A stretch of 64,000 bases of DNA from Epinephelus fuscoguttatus (Eukaryota > Chordata > Actinopteri > Perciformes > Serranidae). Both the position numbers and the translations under genes were made by a program. Under the pieces are notes generated by a model that saw nothing but the letters and a program-made list of their open reading frames with translations, was not told the DNA's origin and did no database searches. Below are positions 23,901-33,599 of this stretch, piece by piece (the first letter of the stretch is position 1; every line of letters starts with the position of its first letter). The DNA lies in the NCBI RefSeq assembly GCF_011397635.1, contig NC_064773.1, forward strand, positions 32,869,449 through 32,933,448, in the 5' to 3' direction.

Positions 23901-26900
23901 TATGACAAAAAAAGTGGTTCCAGCAGTGTGTCCTACCTCTCAGTTCCTCTCTCCTGGGTGACATGGTACTGCATTGGTGTGAGGCGTTCCCTCAGCTCCT
24001 CCTGAGTAAAGCTCACTGGCCATGTCTTCTTAGTCCTACGTGCTCCTGGTAGGGGGAAGCAGGGAGGACAAAAACATATTAATTATGCAGGTCGTCTGAT
24101 GGCACCATTACACTATCCCTTAGGTCTAGCTAACAACAAAACTGTATAACCTTCCTCCGTCTCGGTACAAATATAAAAAAAAAGCAGGTGGGCCATAAGA
24201 ATGAGCTTACTGCAACGGCAATAAAAAATAAAGTCATTTCATCAGACTTCCAGCTGCAGCACACAAGCAGTTATTTTTGTCTGAAAAGATTTGACAGTTG
24301 AAAATATGTATGACCATGTGTTTACTCCACTATGTTTGACATCAACTCTAAAATTGCTGTCACATCCACAGAAGAGCTCCGTATGTAAGAATGAACTGTA
24401 CGAGAGATGTGAGCTTTTAGTGCAGAAAATGTTTCCCCGAGGTGACGTTCAGTGTAGCAGTATGTGCGTGTATGTGTGTGTGTCACTGCCAGCTGTTCAG
24501 GATAAACTGCATAGAGGTAAGTTGTTCAGGGTTTTTTTTTTTTTACATGTGGTTCCAGGTCATTTTTCTGACATGATAAGTAGATCTTGAATAGATCTCA
24601 ATTGCACAGCTCCAACATGGATGTGTGAACACCCTGCTCCGACACTTCTCCTCAGGCATCAGAGAATCATCACTGCTTCATCATGCAGACACAACTTGTG
24701 CAAGGATAAATGATGATTAGTGTGCTAAGCTAAAAATATATCTTATTTTCATCCAAAAACAAAACACAAAAAGAACCTATGTGCAATACAACCTTTCAAA
24801 AATAAGTGTTAAGTTAAACAAAACCACAACAATCAGTGCATGCAAGCTGCAAGAAAGCAAAGCGTGAATCATTTGATTATTCTGTTAGCACTTCAGCTGT
24901 GTGACAGTAGCATGTGAGTAGAGCTAAAAACTCAACAGATGCTGAACTCAGAGGAGATATGAACCATTCTAAAAGGTCTCCATTGGATTTTTTGACCACC
25001 CATGACTCTAATGTTTGTGTCTTAGACCGGGATGTTAAGGGTGTGTGGGTGATGATCCAGAAGAGCCCACCCTGACACAGCAAAGCAGTTTCAGGCCTTC
25101 AAAATTAATTAAGATTAATTCCACTGTGTACCTGGAGTCTCTTTAGATGTTGAATATCTGGAGCCTCTAACCTCTTACAAGGTGAGGTGTTTTTTTGTTT
25201 TTTATCTCTGTGAAATGACATCTGATAATACGCATACAGGCATGAATGTCAGCTGTGATTACAAGAAAAGCCCCAGTCATTTTTGTGCCCAAATGCGTCA
25301 AGACCCAGGTTTACTGAGTCATTTGGATAAGTTTGCTGAGTACCCAGAACAAGTCTTTTTACTGATTCCATGTTTCAGAACTCAGGGATTATTTGACACA
25401 AGTGGCCACAAAATGTGACTGCAAACGAATGCTAATGTTGCTCTATTAAAGATAAAAAAAAAAATTGTTTCCGTTTGTTTCTGTACAGTATGGAAATTAG
25501 TCAGCACAGTTATAAACTTTCACGCTGAATATCAAGTCTGCAATGTTTGTCTAAAATATGTTGTTGCTGTGTGATAATGTAGTTAGAATGCAGTTTGCCT
25601 TAAAAAACATTGCATATTAGTATGACTAGTTTATACAGACTTGATATTCACTGTGTTGGATTACATAACAACTACTTGGTTACTTGCTTACTCATACTCT
25701 AAAGAAGACAATAGAATTCAATGGACTCCTGGAGCAGTCAACAAAATATCCAAGTTTGTAAAACACAATAGCAGGGTTTAAAAAATGTGAGTCATTTGTA
25801 GTAAATGTGCTACAACACGCAAAACCACTGATATACTATGTCCCTTCAAAAAATACAGGCATATAACTATAAAAGATTAAAAACGCCTAGGTAAGAATAA
25901 ATCAAACAGAAATTTAGTGAGATACAATACACTTTGTCCAATGTATTTGCTTTTTATATATTGCATTTATTGTGTCATATTTAAATGACAAACTCATGTT
26001 CATAAGTCTAATATTTAGGCTCTTGTCTTTAATAGCTGCATGAATTGTTTTTCATAGTGGCATGCCACATTAAAATGAAATCACAGAAAACAAAGAGGTG
26101 TATTACACGTACACGTTGTCCAGCAGAGAGCAGCATAGACCTGCCAATACTAATACCCCTTTTCAACAGTCGTGCTGACTTGGCTTGGCTTGGTTTGGTT
26201 TGGACTGTCAGCCCAGCACAGCAGGTATTTGCATTTCCATGACAACAGGGCTACCCACTTGAAGGTGTGTCTTAAACTGATGATGGCTTGTCTTGAGTGA
26301 GTTGAGTGAGTGGGCTGATCCACGGCTAAAGTTCCCTGTTATTTTTGCTGCATTTGCTTAAGCATTACAGGTAAGAGAAGTTTACCTGTTGGAGGTGAGC
26401 TGTTTGCAGAGGTGTAGTAAGACAGTAAGTGTCTGCAACTCTTCATTTTACATCTCACTGTGGCTGTTTCTGCTTATACTTTCCTCCCTGCCGCATTATT
26501 AGACTCTCCTTCATTGAAGAAAAGCCACTAACAAAGTTTCGCTAATTCAGTGATAAACACATTTTACTTCCTATAGATTCTTCACAAGAAAAGTCCTCTG
26601 TCCTTTTGTTATGTAAAAGCTTTCATTTGGAAGCAGCAAAATAAGGAAAGTTGAGTTTTCAAACAGCAACTTCACACAACTTCTAATACTGCTGATAGCA
26701 GACATGAAACGGTAAAATAAAACAGATATCTAAAGAAAAAACAGGATGCAGGAGAGAAACTAAACTCCAAACCACTGAGATTCAGTTAGAAGCTACAGAG
26801 GTACTGAGAGCTGAACACAGAAACTTATGAAAATGCCTTTCTCACTGGTATCCTGCAGACAGAGGGGAGTTAAGTCTCTCACACACTTGTTTAAGACGAA

Positions 26901-28468
26901 GAAGGGGTGTCAGCGGGGGTCAGCTGTGGTTAGCAAGACGTCACCTCAGCAGTATTGTCCTGTTATTTGATTATGTACATAATTTCAGTTCGTGTACTCC
27001 AATCAACCCGTTCTCATTCCCAGGTTGTCAAATACTGAAGTTTTATCATGCCTCTCAGCGTCTGATTGCGATGCACAGGGCATCCTTTAGTGTATCTACC
27101 CCGAAAACTTCAATTAATAGCCCGGGCCATTATTTGCTGAAATTACTGACCTCAACAGACTCATATTTGGGACAGACATCTTTATGGGACAGGCCTTTAA
27201 TTCCTTTCACAAAAATTTGTTGCTCAGCATAGATGGGAAATTACAATTAAATTACTTATTTAAACCAGTATGAATAACACTTGTATAAGAATTAGGCTTC
27301 GAATAGCATATCAATTATGAATCATTCACTTGATCTAGTTCCGAGAGACAGTGCATCAAAGAGAGAGACTGATGGCACTCGAGGATTGTGGCACCTGGCA
27401 TACCGACACACAACACTTTATCCTGGTAAAACAATACTCACAACTTGGATTAATTCTCTACCCACTTGAGGGCGGGTGGCCCAGCTTTTGGACCTACTCC
27501 AGAGAAGGCATGGCTTGACTCTGTGCAGCCCAAAAGTGACAGTGGAAAAGGCCGATAAATACTACACTGTCATTGGTTTTCATGAGCAAGTGTAGGGGAG
27601 CATTTTCTTTTTTGTCACTGCTACTGGCACATCAGTGACGATCAGCACAAGGCGTATGTGATATAAAAAAAAAAAAACACTTCAATATCTATTTTGATTA
27701 TTTTTCATTTTGGCATGAGCAATGCCTTTCCATCTCAAGAAACAAACAGTTCTCCTGTACCTCCTCATGTAAACTAATGACAGTGCTTTGTGTTTGTTGT
27801 TGGCAGGTGTATGCTGCTCTCCGCTGAACACTGAAGTGTAATACACTTTTTTGTTTTCTGGGTTGTGATTTCATTTTAAAATGTGGCATGGAAAATGTAT
27901 GTCACAATGAAAAACAATTAATTCCAAGGCAAAATAGTTGCCTTTTGAGACCTATTTTTCATTTAATTTCAACACTACATGAACACAAAATCTGACTTTA
28001 AAATCAGGCAATATCTGATCAAAGAACGAGAAAACAAGTCGACGAGTCAGACCAAGCATTCACTGCTATAAATTGCAGTACCTGGACGTTTTTGATACTC
28101 ATTGCTACAATAACAAATACATATCACTTGTTAGTTAAAAAGTACTGAGGTCCAATAACCAGGCCTGTTCAGATTAGTACCAATTTGGGAGCTCTCAAGC
28201 ATCGTTCACTGCAAAAAATTTGATCGATCTTCCCTGGGACGACCGATCAAATGTGAGAAAATAACTAAAAGCAGCTCACATCATTCTGAACACACGTAGA
28301 CTGGGACAGTAAAGACATGCTGACACACCAGCCAGGTGTTAAGGCTTTAGAGAGGCAGAGCACAGCAGGCACACAGCACCCAGTCAGTGGACCTGAGGGA
28401 AGACTGCAGGACCTCAGAGCTACAGGCTGGCTCTTGGTTATTAGATGCAGCAGATTGAAGCCCGACAT
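17766..28468 (-). CDS. MSRB3: Methionine-R-sulfoxide reductase B3 (coding region, six exons)
   Basis: MSRB3 reduces methionine-R-sulfoxide in proteins in mitochondria or the ER; human MSRB3 loss causes deafness. Coding exons, in transcript order: 28468-28393, 24045-23937, 23548-23471, 22409-22381, 20821-20724, 17945-17766. All have GT donors and AG acceptors with matching phases, and sum to 570 nt (189 aa plus stop). Residues 1-25 ([20 protein letters not shown]...) match the mitochondrial-form N-terminus. Structural zinc pairs are C79/C82 (TCVVCG) and C128/C131 (CSQCG). GSGWPSF is at 96-102, and the catalytic Cys is C151 in KRYCIN. The last four residues, KTEL, resemble an ER-retention signal. 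Upstream lies LEMD3 on the same strand, as in other vertebrates. No break or missing key residue is seen. Confidence 0.95.
18122..18505 (-). mobile_element. LINE 3' end with RT C-terminus, in an MSRB3 intron
   Basis: The minus-strand frame reads [20 protein letters not shown], then [20 protein letters not shown], then [10 protein letters not shown], the conserved C-terminal segment of a fish LINE reverse transcriptase that ends soon after. The 3' end in its own orientation leads to AATTTCCCCTTGGGGATGAA, a widespread LINE tail. It is 5'-truncated at about 18505 and not functional. Confidence 0.65.
18506..20256. other. MSRB3 last intron, unassigned part
   Basis: Intronic sequence with no recognised exon and no clear repeat boundaries. 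Short frames on both strands look like chance. Confidence 0.45.
20257..20610. mobile_element. TTAA-flanked MITE (piggyBac-like candidate)
   Basis: The left edge reads TTTAAACATCTAGTATGTAA and the right edge GACACTGGACCTTTAAA. Read inward, both begin TTAAAnnTCnAGT. The interior (GCAGAACTGTCACCTCTCCC and CATGGCAGACTCCATGGAAG) matches a very common fish repeat that ends ACTGGACCTTTAA. No coding capacity. Confidence 0.55.
20724..20821 (-). CDS. MSRB3: MSRB3 coding exon 5
   Basis: Acceptor TTCAG before the exon, donor CAG/GTACAC after it. It encodes [20 protein letters not shown] and [12 protein letters not shown], ending with the first Cys of the second zinc pair (C128). The split Gly codon at its start joins with the preceding 29-nt exon. 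Confidence 0.95.
20840..22370. other. MSRB3 intron 4 remainder
   Basis: Apart from the hAT-like MITE at 21441-21607, no exon or further repeat boundary was recognised here. Confidence 0.45.
21433..21615. mobile_element. hAT-like MITE, copy 1
   Basis: The element runs 21441-21607 with termini CAGGGTTGGAAATTA and TAATTTCCAACCCTG. The flanking 8-mers GTTACAGG and GTTGCAGG match at 7 of 8 positions, the target-duplication length of hAT elements. A second, inverted copy lies at 56861-57035 in the LEMD3 first intron. Confidence 0.8.
22381..22409 (-). CDS. MSRB3: MSRB3 coding exon 4 (29-nt microexon-like)
   Basis: Bounded by TTTTATAG and GTAAGTTG. It encodes [10 protein letters not shown] plus the first base of the next Gly codon, so it supplies the conserved KFDSGSGWP join. 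It is short but clearly conserved, and the phases on both sides match. Confidence 0.93.
22590..23445. repeat. Possible hAT-like repeat (TTTCGGACA termini)
   Basis: The left side has TTTATAGTGAG followed by CACTTTCGGACACC. The right side has GACTATATAGTGAGTGGTGA then TTTCGGACATAGCC, a phrase typical of a common fish repeat. Orientation and ends do not resolve into clean inverted repeats, so this is tentative. Confidence 0.3.
23471..23548 (-). CDS. MSRB3: MSRB3 coding exon 3
   Basis: Acceptor CCACAG, donor TTCAG/GTAGGA. It encodes [20 protein letters not shown] and CGAQLF, with the first zinc-binding pair C79/C82. Confidence 0.95.
23937..24045 (-). CDS. MSRB3: MSRB3 coding exon 2
   Basis: Acceptor CCTACCAG, donor GAGAG/GTAGGA. 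It encodes [36 protein letters not shown] and the start of a Ser codon, which is the conserved N-terminal part of the reductase domain. Its phase-1 start accepts either the 28393 donor or the 37620 donor. Confidence 0.95.
24060..26035. other. MSRB3 intron, unassigned part
   Basis: No exon recognised. A 14-bp perfect inverted repeat (GAATATCAAGTCTG at 25527-25540, with its complement at 25636-25649) is present, and it is AT-rich throughout. Confidence 0.45.
26041..27923. mobile_element. Long-TIR DNA element in MSRB3 intron 1
   Basis: The left arm (about 26041-26155) and the reverse complement of the right arm (about 27800-27923) share AATTGTTTTTCAT, ATGCCACATT, AAAATGAAATCACA and GAGAGCAGCATA in the same order. 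This gives diverged inverted repeats of about 115-125 bp enclosing about 1.65 kb. There is no transposase frame. The inside holds one copy of a 280-bp repeat (26948-27229) also found at 29236-29508. Confidence 0.65.
26948..27229. repeat. Direct repeat, copy 1 (about 280 bp)
   Basis: It shares GTTCTCATTCCCAGGTTGTC, AGCGATGCACAGGGCATCC-like blocks and TTCCTTTCACA, in the same order and orientation, with 29236-29508. Similarity is high and the two copies are about 2.3 kb apart. Confidence 0.85.
28393..28468 (-). CDS. MSRB3: MSRB3 first coding exon (mitochondrial-form N-terminus)
   Basis: The ATG is at 28468-28466 and the acceptor CTCTCCAG lies just upstream of CAGCCATG. It encodes [20 protein letters not shown] and CSLPSG, a basic amphipathic leader with no acidic residue that closely matches the mitochondrial MSRB3 isoform start. 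Donor CCCTCAG/GTCCAC is used in phase 1. The Kozak context GCCATGT is moderate. Confidence 0.93.
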
Positions 28469-29235
28469 GGCTGCTGGAGAGAGGGTACTCCACCCACCAG
28501 TAGAACCAAACACCTCTCAGCAGGGCTACAACCAAGGACTAGGCTGGATGAAGGGGAGCAGACAAAGGGAGAGACAAAACAGGTCAAGATACTGAACAGT
28601 ATTAAAGACAAGACATGAAATAAAAGCGCTGGTCATCAGGATCTGTTTGGGATTCCCACTGTTAATACAGAGTTTGAAGGACATTGGTTAACAGACATGA
28701 GGAACATGGAAACGCACCTAGAAAAACTAAAAACATTAATACCTTATCCTGCATGGAAGTCTAATCCTGAATAGCTTTCAGCTGCTGATGGCTAAAATTA
28801 TCAGATTTTAAATGAAAGACAACTTGTGTTCTGAAAGTAAAATCCATATCCCTGACCAGATTACACACAGAAAAACTCAACCAAACAAACAATACCAAAT
28901 TGTGCAAATAAGAACTGAAAATGCAAAGTCATTGTGGCTTTAAAATGCAACAACAAAAGACTCTTATCACAGCTCTGAGACAACAGATCCACTTGTTCAT
29001 GATACTGGTGGTAATAAAGATGATTAATTACAACAGAAAGATTTTACAATTGAACATAACACCACATATATGCTCTGACCAGAGAACTTTATAATGAACT
29101 TTATACTGCAGTACTATGCAGTATACTATGCACTATGCAGTACTACAGCACATGCACACACACTCACACCTCCTTTAGATCATACACTGACCAAGGGTCT
29201 CTGGATGTCATTTAGATTCAAGATTGAGTCATACG

Positions 29236-29508
29236 AGGCAGCAGTATTGTCCTATTATTTGATGATGTACATGATTTCAGATTATGTAATTTAATCAAAC
29301 TGTTCTCATTCCCAGGTTGTCAAACACTGATGTTTCATCATGCCCCTCAGCGTCTGATAGCGATGCACAGGGCATCCTTTGGTGTATACACCCTGTAAAA
29401 CTTAATAGCCCAGGCTATTAGTAGCTTAAATCACTGACCTCAGCTGACTTATATTTGGGACCGACATCTGTATGAGACAGGCCTTTAGTTCCTTTCACAC
29501 AAATTTTC
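29236..29508. repeat. Direct repeat, copy 2
   Basis: Second copy of the 26948-27229 unit in the same orientation, ending where a (CTGT)n/(CCGT)n microsatellite starts. It contains GCACAGGGCATCCTTTGGTG and TTAATAGCCCAGGCTATTA. Confidence 0.85.
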
Positions 29509-29557
29509 TGTCTGTCTGTCTGTCTGTTTGTCCGTCCGTCCGTCCGTCCGTCCGTCG
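29508..29557. repeat. (CTGT)n / (CCGT)n microsatellite
   Basis: A CTGT tetramer run switches to a CCGT run, ending at CCGTCG. One base differs between the two phases of the tract, suggesting a substitution spread by slippage. Confidence 0.95.
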
Positions 29558-29744
29558 ATGTGGGGGCGTGAACCATCAAATGCACAGCATTGGGCAATGT
29601 CCCTTACTTACACTATGTCAATTGCTCTCAGTGTCAAGCAGTGCCACTAATGGGTTTAAAAATCGAGTTAGCTAAAAGCTCTGTGTATCTTACAAAGACC
29701 CTAAAGGGTGCCTTTGCCATTGATATCAGGAGTGTGACAAAGCA

Positions 29745-29747
<3 letters not shown>

Positions 29748-29794
<47 letters not shown>

Positions 29795-29800
29795 TATATA
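29748..29800. repeat. (TA)n microsatellite
   Basis: About 20 TA dinucleotides with one CACA interruption near 29787. Confidence 0.95.
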
Positions 29801-30066
29801 AATAAAGCCTATATCCAGCCTGTCCACATTCTTATACACACATTTATACACTGCTCAAAAAAATGAAGGGAACACTTAAATCACACTTCCCAGATCTCGA
29901 TGAATGAGATATCCCAGATGAAAATCTTTATTGACTACATAGTGTAATTCTTTGAGAACAAAATAATGTAAGAACAATCCATGGAAACCAAAATCATTAA
30001 CTCATTTAGGACTGGATTCAGAATCATACCCAAAATCCCAAAAAAGTGGATTCAAAGTGAATTTCC

Positions 30067-31020
30067 TCAGGACAACTCATAATGTGGCTCAGTAGTGTAT
30101 ATGGCCTCCACGTGCCTGTATACATTCCCTACAACGTCTGGGCATGCTCCTGATGAGACGACGGATGGTCTCCTGGGGGATCTCCTGCTGGACAGCCTGT
30201 GGTGCGATGTGACGCAGGGGATAATACGATACATGATGTCCCAAAGGTGCTCGATTGGATTCAGGTGTGGGGAACAGACGGGCCAGTCGATAGCATCAGT
30301 GCTTTCGTCATCCAGGAACTGCTGACACACTCCAGCCACATAAGGCCAGGCAGTGTCATGCTTAAGAAGGAACCCAGGGCCCACTGCACCAGCATATGGT
30401 CTGATAATGGGTCTGAGGATCTCATCCTGGTACCTAACAGCAGTCAGGGTACCTCTGGCTAGCACATGGAGGTCCGTGTGGCCCACCATGGATATGCCTG
30501 ACCCACCACCAAACCAGTCTTGCTGGAGGATGTTGCAGGCAGCAGAACATTCTCTATGGTGTCTCCAGACTCACGTCTGTCACATGTGCTCAGGGTGAAC
30601 CTGCTCTCATCTGGGAAGAGAACAGGCAAACGTCAGTCGGGCTGCATGGTGCCGGGATGTGAGCACAGGCCCCACTTGTGGACCTCGGGCCCTCATGCCA
30701 CCCTCATGGAGTCTGTTTCTGACAGTTTGGGCAGAAACATGCACACAAGTGGCCTGTTGGAGGTCATTTTGGAGGGCTCTGGCAGTGCTCCTCCTGTTCG
30801 TCTTTCCACAAAGAAGCAGATAGCGGTCCTGCTGCTGGGTTGTTGCCCTCCTACGGCCCCCTCCACCTCTCCTGGTGTACTGGCCTGTCTCCTAGTATCT
30901 CCTCCATGCTCTTGACATTGTGCTGGGAGACACAGCAAACCTTCTGGCCACTGTGCGTATGGATGTGCCATCCTGGAGTACTTGCACTACCTGAGTAACT
31001 TCTGTGGGCTGCAGATACTG
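30067..31020 (-). pseudogene. Tc1-like transposase, broken
   Basis: The longest readable part (30489-30067) contains LHVLARGTLTAVRYQDEILR, then LKHDTAWPYVAG (normally QDNARPHVAG, so the Asp survives and the Asn has become Thr) and CSPHLNPIEHLWDIM with the catalytic Glu. There are 34 residues between Asp and Glu (DD34E). The N-terminal half is scattered over other frames up to about 31020. Not functional. Confidence 0.85.
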
Positions 31021-31734
31021 CCTCATGATACTACTAGTGGTGAGGGCACTGGAAAAATGCAAAACTAGCCAAAAATCAACCAGAAAGGAAGCAGAGAGGG
31101 AAGTGGTCTGTGGCCACCACCTGCAAAGCCATTCCTAAATAGGGGTTGTCTTGGTAATTGCCTCTCCTTTCCGACTGTTGTCTGTCCAATGTGCACAACA
31201 GCAGGGGTCCGTCCCAAATCTCTTAAATTACTGCTAGTTATCTTACCTAGCCAACTTTGCTAGCTGTTTAGCCCCTCCCACCTAGGAAAAAATGCGAGGA
31301 GCCAGCGCTAGGAGCGATGAGCGAGCATTGTCGGTTTAAGAGACATGAGACGTCCATTCCACTGAAGCGTCACGTGAAGTGACGTCCATTCCTGATGATG
31401 GCGGCACCGCTGGATCTGCTCTGTCAAGCAGCCAGCGTCTGGCATTACTATGGGTACATCCCAAGCCTCATTATATTCACTGACCAAAACAGTAGCCCCC
31501 ACCCCCCGCCGTCATGACTCTGGTCACACACTTTTGCATGTATTACCATTGTTAATGAGTCATTTGTCGAAGTTTGTGCAATTAAAGAATGGTCTGTAGC
31601 CCTGCCACTGTGATGAGCATCATTATCATTATTATTATTATCATCATCATTATTATCTCTATTATTAAATCCACTCGCCATCATTCAACAAGTCAGCTGC
31701 TGAGTGAATAAGACATCAGACCTGTCAGTCTGCC

Positions 31735-32004
31735 TCAATCAATCAGTTTTATTTATAAAGCCCAATATCACAAATGATAATTTGCCTCACAGGGCTTTAC
31801 AGCACACGACATCCCTCTGTCCTTATGACCCTCACAGCGGATAAGGAAAAACTCCCCAAAAAAACCTTTAACAGGGAAAAAATGGTAGACACCTCAGGAA
31901 GAGCAACTGAGGAGGGATCCCTCTTCCAGGACGGACAGACGTGCAATAGATGTCGTACAGAACAGACCAACATGATAAATTAACAGTAATCCGTATGACA
32001 CAAT

Positions 32005-32050
<46 letters not shown>

Positions 32051-32145
32051 GATGCAGGATAGACGGTAATAACAGTAGCTTACAACATTAATGAAAGTAA
32101 TAATATTAATTAATATTAATATTAATAATTAATATTACCTACAGG
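31735..32145 (-). mobile_element. L2 LINE 3' tail, truncated, third nesting layer
   Basis: Reverse complement of the L2 3' region at 14590-15055, including the tail (AATCAATCAGTTTTATTTAT at the left), CTCACAGGGCTTTACAGCA, GGAGGGATCCCTCTTCCAGG and a (GA)n tract (32009-32052) at the place where the other copy has (TC)n. It is 5'-truncated. The right boundary is approximate. Confidence 0.88.
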
Positions 32146-32201
32146 CTATTAAACATTATTCTACTCACATGACATGCAGGACAATTAATGATGGGCAAAT
32201 G

Positions 32202-32211
32202 TGTTTGTGTA

Positions 32212-32241
<30 letters not shown>
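32202..32241. repeat. (GT)n microsatellite
   Basis: About 15 GT dinucleotides within the nested TIR element. Confidence 0.95.
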
Positions 32242-32245
<4 letters not shown>

Positions 32246-32971
32246 GTGTTATATCAACACGTGTGGTTCTGGACATGAGCAGTTGCACATTTAACAGCCA
32301 CACATCACCGACAGTCCACTGAACAACGCAACGGGTTGTGAATGAAATAAACTTAACTACAACATGACAGTCTTGCACGAAATATCATTAACGTTACTCT
32401 TTGTAGTCATGTAGGCATGTGAATTACAGCGTTTCATTGCAAAGAATGCATGTAACGGGTACACTTGCACTGTTTCTCCGCCATCTCGTTCAAATGAGCC
32501 AGATGTAGAGGGCGGGTATTTATACGTCATGGCGTTCAGCTGAAAAACTTTTCCGGATAGGAAGCTCTCGACCATCCTAGCTCGTAGCTGCTTAAAGCTT
32601 GCTGCTAGCTCCTAGCGCTAGCTCCTTGCTGCACAAATAAGAGACACGGGACGGCCCAGAAGATGGCGGACCTCGAACGACTTCCGGTTCAAGCGAGGAG
32701 CTAGCAGTAGCACTATAAAAATATGAGACTTGGGATGGACCCCTGGTGAAATTGATTCACAATCAGTATTGCTTCCTAACTGGACAGGTTGATATCCCAG
32801 GAGTTTGACTGACTTTGAGTTACACTGCGATGATTATGTGTTCCTTTTATTTTTTTTTCAAGCAGTGTACATATATACATATAGATATTATAGCTATAGA
32901 TATAATTGCATATCTTTAAATGTGGATTTTTAACGAGTGAGGAACATGTCTGGATATTGGCTGATAAGATC

Positions 32972-33036
32972 TGACTCAGTCTGCATTCCAGTTCATCCCA
33001 AAGGTGTTAGATGAAGTTGAGGTCAGGGCTCTGTTG
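32972..33036 (-). pseudogene. Tc1 transposase fragment
   Basis: The minus strand reads QSPDLNFI*HLWDELECRLS, clearly related to the conserved QSPDLNPIEHLWDELERR box of Tc1 transposases, with the catalytic Glu position mutated to a stop. Only this box remains. It is a relic separate from the 29847-32871 copy. Confidence 0.7.
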
Positions 33037-33526
33037 GCTCTGTTGAGCTCCATTTTTTTTATGTTTTTTTTTTTGTTCTTTTGTCCTTATTAACTAAACA
33101 GCTGCACTAAGGTTTTGTGCAGATAGAATGAAAGAAAGGCCACACCACTGAAAACTGCATGTTTGGTCTTATGAAATATGTATATTTTTTCATCTATTAA
33201 GAGAATCTGACATATCACTGTGGACTAACCACTGCAGCACACAAAACCGAAACTGAAAATTAGACTTCTGAGACAAGCAAGTGTAAAAATCTGCAGCACT
33301 GTTGTAGCGGACACAGAGGGAGAGACTGATGACCACAGAGAGAAAAAGATGCAACAGTCACACCAGGACACTTTAACACCAAAGACAACAGTTACTCTAC
33401 CTAGAAGAGGAGCAGGCAGTGCACGGTGGCAGACTGAGCTGCTGCTGACTTGCCCAAGGGCACGATGCACGGCAACAACAAGCCCACGTCTGAGGAGGAC
33501 AGCCATGAGACACACAATCACACTGA

Positions 33527-33555
33527 AGAAAGAGAGACAGAGAGAGAGAGAGACC

Positions 33556-33588
<33 letters not shown>
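33527..33588. repeat. (GA)n microsatellite
   Basis: Two GA-rich runs with short interruptions. The Arg/Glu-rich frames across it are artefacts of the dinucleotide. Confidence 0.95.
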
Positions 33589-33599
33589 CTATTTACTGA

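Larger units (their letters stand above)
31202..32745. mobile_element. TIR element nested in the 29847-32871 Tc1 copy
   Basis: The left terminus CAGGGGTCCGTCCCAAATCT and the complement of the right terminus CAGGGGTCCATCCCAAGTCT match at 18 of 20 positions. Subterminal AGCGCTAGGAGC and its complement GCTCCTAGCGCT extend the inverted symmetry. No transposase is present and no convincing target duplication is visible, so the superfamily is open. An L2 tail sits inside. Confidence 0.75.
29847..32871 (-). mobile_element. Tc1-like transposon (DD34E type), decayed, carrying nested insertions
   Basis: The body is 29849-32869 between TA dinucleotides. The left end is CACTGCTCAAAAAAATGAAG and the right end, in complement, is CACTGCTTGAAAAAAAAATA. 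The transposase remnant is on the minus strand. The element is interrupted at about 31201/32746 by a separate 1.54-kb TIR element; joining the flanks restores ...GTGCACAACAG and GTGAAATTGATT... in the expected order for this family. Confidence 0.88.

Noticed and set aside
25527-25649. 14-bp inverted repeat in an MSRB3 intron
   Set aside because: Short, AT-rich and isolated; such matches are expected by chance in a window this size.
28317-28595. 92-codon plus-strand frame
   Set aside because: It is antisense to the MSRB3 ATG exon, whose splice sites and family match are convincing; a shadow frame.
30095-30915. Plus-strand frames of 76-131 codons
   Set aside because: They are antisense to the Tc1 transposase remnant.
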